22,288 nt of DNA from Terrisporobacter othiniensis (GTDB taxonomy: Bacteria > Bacillota > Clostridia > Peptostreptococcales > Peptostreptococcaceae). Shown piece by piece: positions 7,437-14,664 of the stretch; within the stretch, counting starts at the first letter, position 1; each line of letters starts with the position of its first letter. The position numbers and the translations under genes were made by a program. Location of the stretch: NCBI RefSeq assembly GCF_000808015.1, contig NZ_JWHR01000098.1, positions 1 through 22,288 on the forward strand, given 5' to 3'. Below the pieces are notes generated by a model, which saw only the letters and a list, made by a program, of their open reading frames with translations, was not told where the DNA came from and searched no databases.

Positions 7437-8246
7437 CTATACTCCATAGAAGTCACTGCTTATATTTTTGTTAATTTTAGAAACTGCCACTTGGAATATA
7501 CTAAATATTATTATTGTTATCCCTAAAAATACTAAAGAATATGTTGATGCCATGTTTCTATCTCCTCCAGATAAATAAGGAAACATAACTATGGCAAATG
7601 TTTTAACTTTTCCGCCTCCTATTAGCAGTGTTAAAAAATACTGACTAAAAGATACTATGTATGACATGCTAAGTGATGATAAAATCACTGGCGACAAAAT
7701 AGGCAAGGTGGTTTTAGTAAAAGCTTGAAGTGATGTTGCTCCAAGTACCTTAGCTTGTTCTTCTAATTTATTACCTACAGCTATTGTTCCATCCATAAGA
7801 AGTCTTGTTGCATAAGGTAGAGAATAAATTAAGTGAACAATAATAACTCCTAGTATACTATTGCTTAGTCCCCACTTTATAAATATTACATGTATTCCCA
7901 TGGCAAATACTGTTGATGGTATTAAAAATGGCAATAATGTCAAAAAGTAAAGTTGTTTTTTCAATTTAAAATCATAAAAAACAAAAGCTCTAGCAGTCAT
8001 TAGTCCAATAATTACAGATAGTATTGCAACTATGAAAGAAAGTATTATACTAGACATGAAAAGTTTGCACATTTCATCTTTTCGTGAAAAAATTTCATTT
8101 ATTGCTCTTAAGGAATATGTCTGAGGTAATAAATCTGGCCAAGCCCATCTTTCTGTAAAACACCATATTATTAAGTTTAATATAGGTAATATTATACATA
8201 TACTCATTATAATTAATATAATCTTATTAATTTTGTTTTTCTTCAC
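7437..8246 (-). CDS. ABC transporter permease, second subunit (binding-protein-dependent)
   Basis: An inner-membrane permease of 269 residues with six likely transmembrane helices (first at about 9-30). The cytoplasmic EAA loop, which docks on the ATPase, is EEQAKVLGATSLQAFTKTTL (162-181). The start codon is GTG at 8244-8246; an AGGTGA element lies close in front of it. Only 8 bases separate it from the first permease gene. The EAA-loop form puts it with the spermidine/putrescine, iron and YnjC-type permeases. In E. coli YnjC these two permeases are, as I recall, one fused polypeptide, whereas here they are split into two genes. Confidence 0.92.
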   Translation of the reverse strand: MKKNKINKIILIIMSICIILPILNLIIWCFTERWAWPDLLPQTYSLRAINEIFSRKDEMCKLFMSSIILSFIVAILSVIIGLMTARAFVFYDFKLKKQLYFLTLLPFLIPSTVFAMGIHVIFIKWGLSNSILGVIIVHLIYSLPYATRLLMDGTIAVGNKLEEQAKVLGATSLQAFTKTTLPILSPVILSSLSMSYIVSFSQYFLTLLIGGGKVKTFAIVMFPYLSGGDRNMASTYSLVFLGITIIIFSIFQVAVSKINKNISSDFYGV

Positions 8247-8254
8247 CTTATCAC

Positions 8255-9121
8255 CTACTTTTCTTTCATTGATGGTATGTTACTTTTTATTAAATTATAA
8301 TAAATAATTGCAGATATTAAAGAAATTATAATTATTATTCCATTTAGGGCCATGGCATATGGCCTGTTCTGTAAATTTGGGTGTATATATTGAATATAAG
8401 AAAGAACAGGTAAAGCCTTAGGTAGTGTTGGACCTAATAATTGAGGTATTTCATAAGCTCCCAGAGAAAATACAAATATGATTAGAAATCCACTTAAAAT
8501 CGTATTTCTACATAAAGGTAGTGTTACTTTTTTAAATGTTTGCCACTTGCTAGCACCTAAGTTTATAGCTGCCTCTCCTAAACTACCATTAATATTTGAC
8601 ATAATAGATAATACAAAATAAATTATAAAAGGTATCTCCTTCCATAAATAAGCTAGCATTATTCCTATCCCATATTTATCATAAATTAAATTAAAAAACT
8701 GATCCTGTGAAGAAATAACACCAATAGATGCTAAAGTTCTTGATATAAGTCCACTTTTCGAAAAAATATTTAATATAAAAATAGCCACAACTATATGTGG
8801 AACTACGATAGGAATTTCAATTAATTTTTCATAGAACCATTTAGTTTTTTTATTCATTACTATAATCATACAAATTAAGGTTCCAATTACAACGGAAAAT
8901 ATTGATGATGTAAATGCAATATATAAACTAAACATAATTGAAGATTTCATCTGAGGTGATGAAAGTACCTCTGTATAGTATTTTAATGTGGGCTCTCTTA
9001 AACCAAAAGTAGGAATCACCCCAAAACTTTGGGTGATTCCATTAATAAGCCCTATTAAAAATATTAATAAAAGTAATATTTGTGGTATTAATAAAATATA
9101 AGGCGTATATTTCTTTTTCAT
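8255..9121 (-). CDS. ABC transporter permease, first subunit (binding-protein-dependent)
   Basis: The frame is open to an upstream codon at 9148, but the ATG at 9119-9121 is the better start. It overlaps the stop codon of the binding-protein gene by one base (TAATG), typical of translational coupling, and the protein then begins MKKKYTPYILLIPQ with a proper first membrane helix. The resulting 288-residue permease has about six transmembrane segments and the EAA loop LGEAAINLGASKWQTFKKVT at about 181-200. It forms the membrane channel with the downstream permease and ATPase. The coding is tight, so stoichiometric expression with the binding protein is likely. Confidence 0.92.
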   Translation of the reverse strand: MKKKYTPYILLIPQILLLLIFLIGLINGITQSFGVIPTFGLREPTLKYYTEVLSSPQMKSSIMFSLYIAFTSSIFSVVIGTLICMIIVMNKKTKWFYEKLIEIPIVVPHIVVAIFILNIFSKSGLISRTLASIGVISSQDQFFNLIYDKYGIGIMLAYLWKEIPFIIYFVLSIMSNINGSLGEAAINLGASKWQTFKKVTLPLCRNTILSGFLIIFVFSLGAYEIPQLLGPTLPKALPVLSYIQYIHPNLQNRPYAMALNGIIIIISLISAIIYYNLIKSNIPSMKEK

Positions 9122-10344
9122 TATTTTCCAACAACCTCTTCTAACCATATTTCTTCAATTATTGGAACTAAACCTGCTGGCATTTCAGGAAGTCTTTTTG
9201 ATAATAGTTCATCTTGAGGTATTGTACCTTTTCCTATATCAACTTTATCAAATTCAGCTTTTTCTTCATCAGTTAACTTAGCATTATCAACTACAGGTAT
9301 AGTTTTTAACTTTTCAAGTCTAGATGCTTGTACTTCTGTACTTATCATTTCATTTATAGCGACCATTGCTCCAGCTTTATTTCCACTATTTTTAGCTATT
9401 GCCATGTAGTTTGTATTTCCTATTGTCCCTTTATCAAATAAGAATGTTTTTGTAGTATCAGTATAACTTCCATTTTCTATTCCTCTTGCAACTGCATAAG
9501 CTGTATAAGTCATATTCATTACTACTTCATTATCTTTAAACATATTGTCTAATTGTGTTGAGTCTGCTGGGAATGATTTTCCTTCGTTCCATAAGTACTT
9601 ATTTAATTCAACTAAATAATCAAGAGCTGGCTGTATAGCTTTTTTAACCGTTTCTTTATCTTCTTTCATATCTTGGAATTGCTCATAACCAACTATATCG
9701 TATATTACATTACGAACAAATGCACTTCCTGTAAAATCAGGTAATGCAGGATATGTAACTTTACCTTTATTTGCTTTTGCAAACTCTAATAATTCCTCTG
9801 TGCTTGCTGGTGCGTCTTTTGTAACTGAACTGTCATGCATAAATACTAATTGTGCTTTTCCATAAGGTGCTTCGTATCCTTCAGTTGGGAAACCAAAATC
9901 ATATTTATTTTCATCTGCATCTAAATCAAGATATTTCTCTGCATTTGGAAGTTTATCTAAGAAAGCTCCATAAAGCATATTGTTTTCTTTAGCTGACTTA
10001 AAGTTTTCACCATTTATCCATATCATATCTATACTTCCATCTTCTTCACCAGCTTGTATTTCTCCTGATAGCTGGCTAAGAACTTGGTCTATATCCATTG
10101 GTACTCTTTCCATTGTTATGTCGTATTTTTCTTTCATTTTTGGTGCAAAGACATCATCTAACCAAGCATTTAGCTCTTCGTCTCCACCCCATCCATAAAA
10201 TGTAACTGTGCTGCCTTTTGCTTCTTCTAATATCTCTTCCCACTTCATGTTGTCCACATTTGTAGCAGTATTATTACTTTTTCCACACGCTACCATAGAT
10301 AACATCATCATAACTGTCATTAAAATTGCTATAATTTTTTTCAT
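9121..10344 (-). CDS. Solute-binding lipoprotein, YnjB-like
   Basis: A 407-residue extracellular binding protein that should deliver substrate to the downstream permeases. The signal peptide ends in a lipobox with Cys20 (MVAC). The mature part matches what I recall of E. coli YnjB over much of its length: FYGWGG (49-54), IWINGENF (108-115), PTEGYEAPYGKAQLVF (153-168), the TYPALPDFTGSAF stretch near 195, YLWNEGKSFP, and a C-terminal RLPEMPAGLVP. This pattern, especially WxNGENF, sets it apart from PotD and iron-binding proteins of the same fold. The YnjB substrate is not established to my knowledge. An AAGGAGTGG site precedes the ATG. It follows the iron-sulfur protein gene by 33 bases. Given the cluster, a phosphorylated or sugar- or nucleoside-related solute is possible, but that is inference. 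Confidence 0.88.
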   Translation of the reverse strand: MKKIIAILMTVMMMLSMVACGKSNNTATNVDNMKWEEILEEAKGSTVTFYGWGGDEELNAWLDDVFAPKMKEKYDITMERVPMDIDQVLSQLSGEIQAGEEDGSIDMIWINGENFKSAKENNMLYGAFLDKLPNAEKYLDLDADENKYDFGFPTEGYEAPYGKAQLVFMHDSSVTKDAPASTEELLEFAKANKGKVTYPALPDFTGSAFVRNVIYDIVGYEQFQDMKEDKETVKKAIQPALDYLVELNKYLWNEGKSFPADSTQLDNMFKDNEVVMNMTYTAYAVARGIENGSYTDTTKTFLFDKGTIGNTNYMAIAKNSGNKAGAMVAINEMISTEVQASRLEKLKTIPVVDNAKLTDEEKAEFDKVDIGKGTIPQDELLSKRLPEMPAGLVPIIEEIWLEEVVGK

Positions 10345-10377
10345 CTGTCCACTCCTTATTTTTTTGCATAATATATT

Positions 10378-11355
10378 TTATTTTTTAAATTTAAAACTAG
10401 CCCTGTTAAATAAAGACTTCATACCCAAGGGCACTTCTTCTTTTATGCCTAAGATTAAGGGTAATATATGATATGAATTTAAAAAACCTTTTCTTTTAAA
10501 GTTTCCCACACAAGAAGCACAATAAGTAAATAGTTTTTCTTCTCCTACTAAAGATACGGATTTTGCAAACTTTGTTGAAATTTCACTTTCTTTTGAGCTG
10601 GCACACCCTCCCAGGCCACAGCACTGTGTATCTTTAAATGAGTTTTTTATTTCACCTTCTATAAAAGGTTCTATTGTCTTGAAGAATAATTTATCTTCTC
10701 TATCTGGACAAGGATAATAAATTGGAATATTTTCATCTTTTATACCTTGTCCCAAATTAAGTTCTTTTAATTTCTCATAAATAGTTATTATCTTTACATC
10801 TAGTTTTTTACCTAAAAAATAATAACAATTTGGACATACTACTATAATTTCCTCAATATTAGCTTCTTTTATTTTATTTTTTAAAGATTGTAAATTCCTA
10901 TCTGCATCTTCATTTAAACCTAGTTCATATATTGGTTTTTGACAACAATCAAAGATCACACCAATATCATATTTTTTAAGTTTATCTATAAGTTCTTTTC
11001 CTGTTTTAGGAAAGAATGACACAAAGTTACATCCTGGAAATAATACAGATTTTTTATTTGAGTTTTTATAATTAGCAAAGATATAAGGATTTTTTTCTTT
11101 TAAAAGCATATTATAATCCTTATCTACTATAACATTACTATTTCTTTTGACCTGCTCTTTTCTCATACTTAAGGCAATTTCTTTTCCATCAATATCTTTA
11201 GGACAAACTGTTTTGCACTTTCCACAAAGAAAGCAATTATAAGCCAAATCTTCTCTTTTTGAAAATTCTTTTAGATCCATATTATATTTTTTTAAGAAAT
11301 CACAATTTTTAGTACATAAGTTACAATGAATACAATTTTGTGTCTTATCTTTCAT
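10378..11355 (-). CDS. Iron-sulfur protein with two [4Fe-4S] ferredoxin motifs and two CCG domains
   Basis: A 325-residue cytoplasmic electron-transfer protein. The N-terminus has two ferredoxin-type clusters: Cys8, 11, 14, 18 and Cys41, 44, 47, 51. Two cysteine-rich CCG domains follow: Cys109, Cys137-138, Cys174 and Cys177, then Cys216, Cys245-246, Cys279 and Cys282. This is the layout of GlpC, LutA and HdrB/D-type subunits, which pass electrons between a dehydrogenase and a quinone, thiol or other acceptor. No flavin or dehydrogenase partner is encoded beside it. The gene overlaps the preceding VTT membrane-protein gene by 11 bases, with a GAGGT site inside the overlap, so the two are translationally coupled. 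E. coli carries an iron-sulfur gene (ydjY) at the matching place between two VTT genes, though that protein is smaller as I recall. Confidence 0.88.
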   Translation of the reverse strand: MKDKTQNCIHCNLCTKNCDFLKKYNMDLKEFSKREDLAYNCFLCGKCKTVCPKDIDGKEIALSMRKEQVKRNSNVIVDKDYNMLLKEKNPYIFANYKNSNKKSVLFPGCNFVSFFPKTGKELIDKLKKYDIGVIFDCCQKPIYELGLNEDADRNLQSLKNKIKEANIEEIIVVCPNCYYFLGKKLDVKIITIYEKLKELNLGQGIKDENIPIYYPCPDREDKLFFKTIEPFIEGEIKNSFKDTQCCGLGGCASSKESEISTKFAKSVSLVGEEKLFTYCASCVGNFKRKGFLNSYHILPLILGIKEEVPLGMKSLFNRASFKFKK

Positions 11356-12046
11356 TTCTTAATACCTCTTTATTATTTCCTAGATATTTTTTTTGAATAA
11401 ATATGCCTGCAAAAGTAACAATTACGGCTAGTACTCCTGCTATTATAAAATATTTCCATTTGTTATCACCTGCTGTAAGTCCTGCAGAACCTATCGTAAA
11501 AAAGGATACCCCCGGAAACATAAAAACAAACGTATATATTGTATATTTCCAAAATCCCATATCTGTTATTCCATAGGCAAAGTTTTGCAAGTTGTATGGA
11601 AATATGGGCACCATTCTAGTAATCATTAAAATTATTAAATCACTTTTGTCATTGTCACTAAACAGAAGTTTTTTCAATGTTTTATTTTTTTCCAACATAG
11701 GTTTTATCATATCCTTCAAGAAAAATCTACTCACTATAAATGCCATAGATGCACCTAAAGTTGTAGCAATCAAACATGCAAATACTCCTAGTACTGGTCC
11801 AAATAAAATTCCTGCAAAAACTGCAAAAGTAACCCCTGGAATTGCAAGTACAACGCATCCTATTATAGTTAAAATTATATAAATGCTTATGGCAAGTAAC
11901 ATATTATCATTTACCATCTGTTTTACAAAATCTAAATTTTTAGTATCACTTATATAAGCAGACCATCCATAATGATTATTCAAAATAATTATGACTAAAA
12001 TTATAGTTCCAAAAATACTTGCTTTTAAAATATTATTTTTCTTCAT
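11345..12046 (-). CDS. TVP38/TMEM64 (VTT-domain) membrane protein, YdjX/YdjZ-like
   Basis: A 233-residue integral membrane protein of the DedA/VTT superfamily, whose characterised members translocate lipids or lipid-linked carriers across membranes. Features are an N-terminal helix (10-23), VFAGILFGPVLG (76-87), GASMAFIVSRFF (98-109), the re-entrant motif RMVPIFPYNLQNFAYGIT (144-161) and a Pro-Gly at 178-179. An AAGGAAG site precedes the ATG. It is the second of two VTT genes in the cluster and differs clearly from the first, so they may form a heteromer rather than being a recent duplication. It overlaps the iron-sulfur gene downstream by 11 bases. A perfect hairpin sits only 28 bases before the start. 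Confidence 0.9.
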   Translation of the reverse strand: MKKNNILKASIFGTIILVIIILNNHYGWSAYISDTKNLDFVKQMVNDNMLLAISIYIILTIIGCVVLAIPGVTFAVFAGILFGPVLGVFACLIATTLGASMAFIVSRFFLKDMIKPMLEKNKTLKKLLFSDNDKSDLIILMITRMVPIFPYNLQNFAYGITDMGFWKYTIYTFVFMFPGVSFFTIGSAGLTAGDNKWKYFIIAGVLAVIVTFAGIFIQKKYLGNNKEVLRNER

Positions 12047-12073
12047 ATTTTCTTCCTTACTGTAATCACAAAA

Positions 12074-12114
12074 TAATATCTCAAGGTGAATTTTAAAATC
12101 TCCTTGAGATATTA
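12074..12114 (-). terminator. Hairpin between the two VTT genes, possible partial terminator
   Basis: A perfect 13-bp inverted repeat (12074-12086 with 12102-12114, arm TAATATCTCAAGG) has a 15-nt loop. On the minus strand it ends in UUAUUUUGUGAUU, a modest U tract. It lies between two genes of one strand with no room for a new promoter after it, so it may tune rather than stop expression of the downstream half. Confidence 0.65.
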
Positions 12115-12130
12115 GTAATTTCTATTTATT

Positions 12131-12847
12131 TTAATTAAATTTCTTCTTTTTTTGTTTATCACTATAAATTTGCTTCATTAAAAATATTAATGTTGTTAAT
12201 GCAAATAAAATTAATAATCCTGTTACAAGTAATTTAGCTCCACCAGTTAGCATTCCTCCCACATAAGAGTATACTATTGTTGCTGGTAGCTGGCCAAGTC
12301 CAGTTGCTATAAAGAATCCCATAAATCCCATACCTGTAAGTCCTGCTGCATAACTTACAATATCAAAAGACATAAATGGTAAAAGTCTCGCTATTAATAT
12401 ACTTTGCTTACCATATCTAGTTAAAAATTCATCAACTTGCTCTATACCTTTTTTACTTGTTAATTTTACAGCCATATCACGACCTAAAATTCTGGCAATA
12501 AAGAAACAAACTGCCGCTCCTGCCATGGCACTTGTCCATGATAATATTGCACCTTGCCACCACCCAAATAAATTTGCATTGGCAAAAGTAATAAGAAAAG
12601 CAGGAAGTGGTGCTGCTATAGATTGTAATATCATTAACATAAAAGATATTACCATAGCATAAGGCCCGTAAGATTTAATAAATTCACCAACTACTGTAAA
12701 ATCGCCACTTTTAAACATCATAACAATATTATCAAAAGTTGTTTTAACACTTGGAATTACAAAATAACTTCCTATACTAATTATTATTAAAATTATAATT
12801 GCTAACTTCCCATATATATTACTCTTTTTCCTTTTTACTTCTTCCAT
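12131..12847 (-). CDS. TVP38/TMEM64 (VTT-domain) membrane protein, YdjX/YdjZ-like
   Basis: A 238-residue integral membrane protein. Its VTT domain is canonical: FANANLFGWWQG (88-99), GAAVCFFIARILGR (110-123), RLLPFMSFDIVSYAAGLTGM (154-173) and GLGQLPATIVYSYVGG (183-198), followed by a last helix and a Lys-rich cytoplasmic tail. An AGGGAGA site lies 9 bases before the ATG. It is the first gene after a 122-base gap containing two operator-like palindromes, so transcription may begin here. Together with the next VTT gene, the iron-sulfur gene and the ABC genes, it reproduces the core of E. coli ydjXYZ-ynjBCD. A lipid or polyprenyl-linked substrate is consistent with the glycosyltransferases upstream, but that is inference. 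Confidence 0.92.
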   Translation of the reverse strand: MEEVKRKKSNIYGKLAIIILIIISIGSYFVIPSVKTTFDNIVMMFKSGDFTVVGEFIKSYGPYAMVISFMLMILQSIAAPLPAFLITFANANLFGWWQGAILSWTSAMAGAAVCFFIARILGRDMAVKLTSKKGIEQVDEFLTRYGKQSILIARLLPFMSFDIVSYAAGLTGMGFMGFFIATGLGQLPATIVYSYVGGMLTGGAKLLVTGLLILFALTTLIFLMKQIYSDKQKKKKFN

Positions 12848-12928
12848 GAATATTATTCTCCCTAAATTATATATGATTTGGTAAATTTATTTTATCATGG
12901 CTATATTTTTTATTCTAATAGTATTTTT

Positions 12929-12950
12929 CTATATAAGTCGACTTATATAG
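12929..12950. promoter_or_regulatory. Perfect 22-bp palindrome, operator-like
   Basis: The sequence is an exact inverted repeat with no spacer; its core is TATAAGTCGACTTATA (12932-12947). It lies 82 bases upstream of the first VTT gene. The minus strand has no U tract after it, so it is not a good terminator in that direction. Fully symmetric boxes of this kind usually bind a dimeric repressor. Confidence 0.55.
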
Positions 12951-12958
12951 ATTTTTTC

Positions 12959-12974
12959 TATAAGTGCAGTTATA
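12959..12974. promoter_or_regulatory. Second, imperfect operator-like box
   Basis: TATAAGTGCAGTTATA matches the core of the neighbouring 22-bp palindrome at 13 of 16 positions; the outer TATAAGT and TTATA parts are kept. The box centres are 27 bases apart, close to 2.5 helical turns. It overlaps the stop codon of the kinase gene. Confidence 0.4.
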
Positions 12975-13989
12975 TATTATTTTTAAAATATCTATTTTCT
13001 GCCATACCCAAGAATTCATTTGATAAATAATCTTCCAACTTCTTAGCTGTAAACTCATTTCTTATTAATTTATTTGGATCTTTGTATTGTACCCAAGCCA
13101 TAGCACACCAAGTAATACCTCTCAAACAAGTTATCGGTAGATATAATTTTAATCTTTCTTCTATATCACTTGTATCAAATCTATTACCTACAACCTTTAT
13201 ATATTCTTTAGTGAATTTTTCTATTTCTTCCTGTGATAAAATAACATCTGTTTTCCAAAATGTTGTTGTTGGTGCAAGAAAGTGACCCAAATCTTGAGCC
13301 GGTTCTCCTAGTATTGGCTTTTCCCAATCTATTATATAGTTATTTTTATTTTCACCATTTATTAAGAAGTTGCTTGAATTTAATTCTGTATTGATGATGC
13401 ATCTTCTTCCTTTATATTCACCTGTATTTTTTATCATTTCTTCCCCTAGTTTGAGCATTCTCTTTATTTGATTTTTCTTTTCTTCATCTCCTAGAGGGCT
13501 ATCATAATAAGTTTGTACCATAGTTTTACACTCATCGATTATTGCTTGTAATGGATTTTTAGGACACAATAAATGTGTATTTTTTTCTAAAGCTACACTA
13601 TGAATATCAGCTAAACAGTTGGCTGCTATATATAAATCTTTTTTATAATCTAAATCTACACCTGGTAAGAAGTTCATAACTAAAACTCCATAGTCAATAT
13701 GTTTCTTACTTCCATCTACATATAAAGGTATTGGTGTTCTTTTACTTTCTTTTAATTGTAATAATGATTTATACTCATATTCAATTTGATCACTTAAATC
13801 CATTTGACTTTCTGTATTCACCCTAAGAATTAATTTTTCTTTTGTTATTGGATGAGTAAATAAATAGTTTATATTATACTCCCCTTGTGCCAATAACTGA
13901 AAATCAACTTTACTATCTTTAGGAATTTTTAATCCTTCCAAGAATTCTTCTCTTTTTACATATTCTTCTAAACCGTTAATCGTAAACAT
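12970..13989 (-). CDS. APH-fold phosphotransferase (sugar/choline-kinase-like) with altered catalytic loop
   Basis: A 339-residue protein of the aminoglycoside phosphotransferase/choline kinase fold. GEYNINYLF (36-44) and LILRVN (53-58) form the nucleotide-binding lobe, VLVMNFLPG (102-110) the hinge, and LADIHS (126-131) leads to the catalytic loop. That loop reads NTELNSSNFLI (200-210) where most relatives have HxDxxxxN: His is replaced by Asn and the catalytic Asp by Glu202, while Asn207 is kept. The metal-binding Asp follows as IIDWE (219-223). No resistance role is implied; in this setting, phosphorylation of a sugar or alcohol acceptor feeding the two glycosyltransferases is more likely. 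The start overlaps the upstream glycosyltransferase gene by 22 bases, with a GAGGAG site 11 bases before the ATG, so the two are coupled. Confidence 0.85.
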   Translation of the reverse strand: MFTINGLEEYVKREEFLEGLKIPKDSKVDFQLLAQGEYNINYLFTHPITKEKLILRVNTESQMDLSDQIEYEYKSLLQLKESKRTPIPLYVDGSKKHIDYGVLVMNFLPGVDLDYKKDLYIAANCLADIHSVALEKNTHLLCPKNPLQAIIDECKTMVQTYYDSPLGDEEKKNQIKRMLKLGEEMIKNTGEYKGRRCIINTELNSSNFLINGENKNNYIIDWEKPILGEPAQDLGHFLAPTTTFWKTDVILSQEEIEKFTKEYIKVVGNRFDTSDIEERLKLYLPITCLRGITWCAMAWVQYKDPNKLIRNEFTAKKLEDYLSNEFLGMAENRYFKNNI

Positions 13990-14660
13990 TCTCCGTCATA
14001 CTCCTCAATAATATTAATAATGAATTTTGATGTGTACATATTTTTACTTACATTTTCTTTTTTTATTTCATTATAAAAATAAAATAAATCTTCTTTCTCA
14101 TCTATATCAACATTTCTATTAGTTAATCCATAAGTTAAATTTGAACCTTTTATAGAAGTTATTGTATTATCTAGTACATTTCCATGACCATATTCCACAT
14201 TTTCAAATACTGCTTTAGTTGGTCTTTTCATTCCTACTAAATAATATCCCTTATCTACTGTTGGACCTAGTACAATATCCTTTTTTCTCAAAACTTTAAA
14301 TGCTTTTCTTAAGTCTTCTTCTTTTAAAAAAGGTATATCTGTTCCTATTAAAATACACGCGTTATACTTTTTGCCTAATACATATTCTATAGCATTATAC
14401 ATCTTTTCCCCTAAATCGTTTCCTTCTTGTATTTTATACTTGAATTTATCACCAAAAATACCTTTTAGCACATTATCCTTGTCTGCAGGTGTATAAAATA
14501 TAAAAATATCTCTTTTTAATTTTTCACAAATATGTTTAATATCTTTTAAAAAGTTTTTATGAATCTCAGCACATTGATTTTTTGTAAGGAAACTTTGAAG
14601 TCTTGTCTTTGTTTGCCCTGGTATGGGAACTCTTGTAAAAATAATAATTGCCTCTCTCAT
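13968..14660 (-). CDS. TIGR04282-like (DUF2064) GT-A-fold glycosyl/nucleotidyltransferase
   Basis: A 230-residue cytoplasmic protein of the DUF2064 family, which has the MobA/GT-A nucleotide-sugar fold. Family motifs are present in order: FTRVPIPGQTKTRL (8-21), EGNDLGEKM (79-87), GTDIP (106-110), LGPTVDKGYYLVG (131-143) and a late DIDEKEDL. Annotation resources name the family a transferase associated with TIGR04283 and, in some organisms, with arsenosugar biosynthesis; the reaction here is unknown. A nucleotidyltransferase role that activates a sugar phosphate made by the adjacent kinase is an equal possibility. It starts 4 bases after the stop of the TIGR04283-like gene and overlaps the kinase gene by 22 bases, so the three form one translational unit. 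Confidence 0.9.
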   Translation of the reverse strand: MREAIIIFTRVPIPGQTKTRLQSFLTKNQCAEIHKNFLKDIKHICEKLKRDIFIFYTPADKDNVLKGIFGDKFKYKIQEGNDLGEKMYNAIEYVLGKKYNACILIGTDIPFLKEEDLRKAFKVLRKKDIVLGPTVDKGYYLVGMKRPTKAVFENVEYGHGNVLDNTITSIKGSNLTYGLTNRNVDIDEKEDLFYFYNEIKKENVSKNMYTSKFIINIIEEYDGECLRLTV

Positions 14661-14664
14661 CTAA

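Noticed and set aside
9122..9148. Upstream start for the first permease at 9148
   Set aside because: It would add a Cys/Arg-rich stub overlapping the binding-protein gene by 28 bases; the ATG coupled to that gene's stop codon gives a normal permease N-terminus.
6401..10344. Spermidine/putrescine (PotABCD) or iron importer
   Set aside because: The binding protein carries the YnjB-type NGENF and PTEGYEAPYG patterns rather than PotD motifs, and the VTT and iron-sulfur neighbours match the ydj-ynj locus; the ATPase resemblance to PotA is only at family level.
11592..11882. 96-codon plus-strand frame opposite a VTT gene
   Set aside because: It lies fully inside a well supported membrane protein gene on the other strand and has no ribosome site.
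12929..12950. The 22-bp palindrome as intrinsic terminator of the kinase gene
   Set aside because: The minus strand has A-rich sequence but no U run after the stem, and the palindrome has no spacer for a normal loop.
12970..13989. Aminoglycoside resistance gene
   Set aside because: Only the general fold matches; the catalytic loop differs and the gene is embedded in a glycosyltransferase operon without mobility signs.
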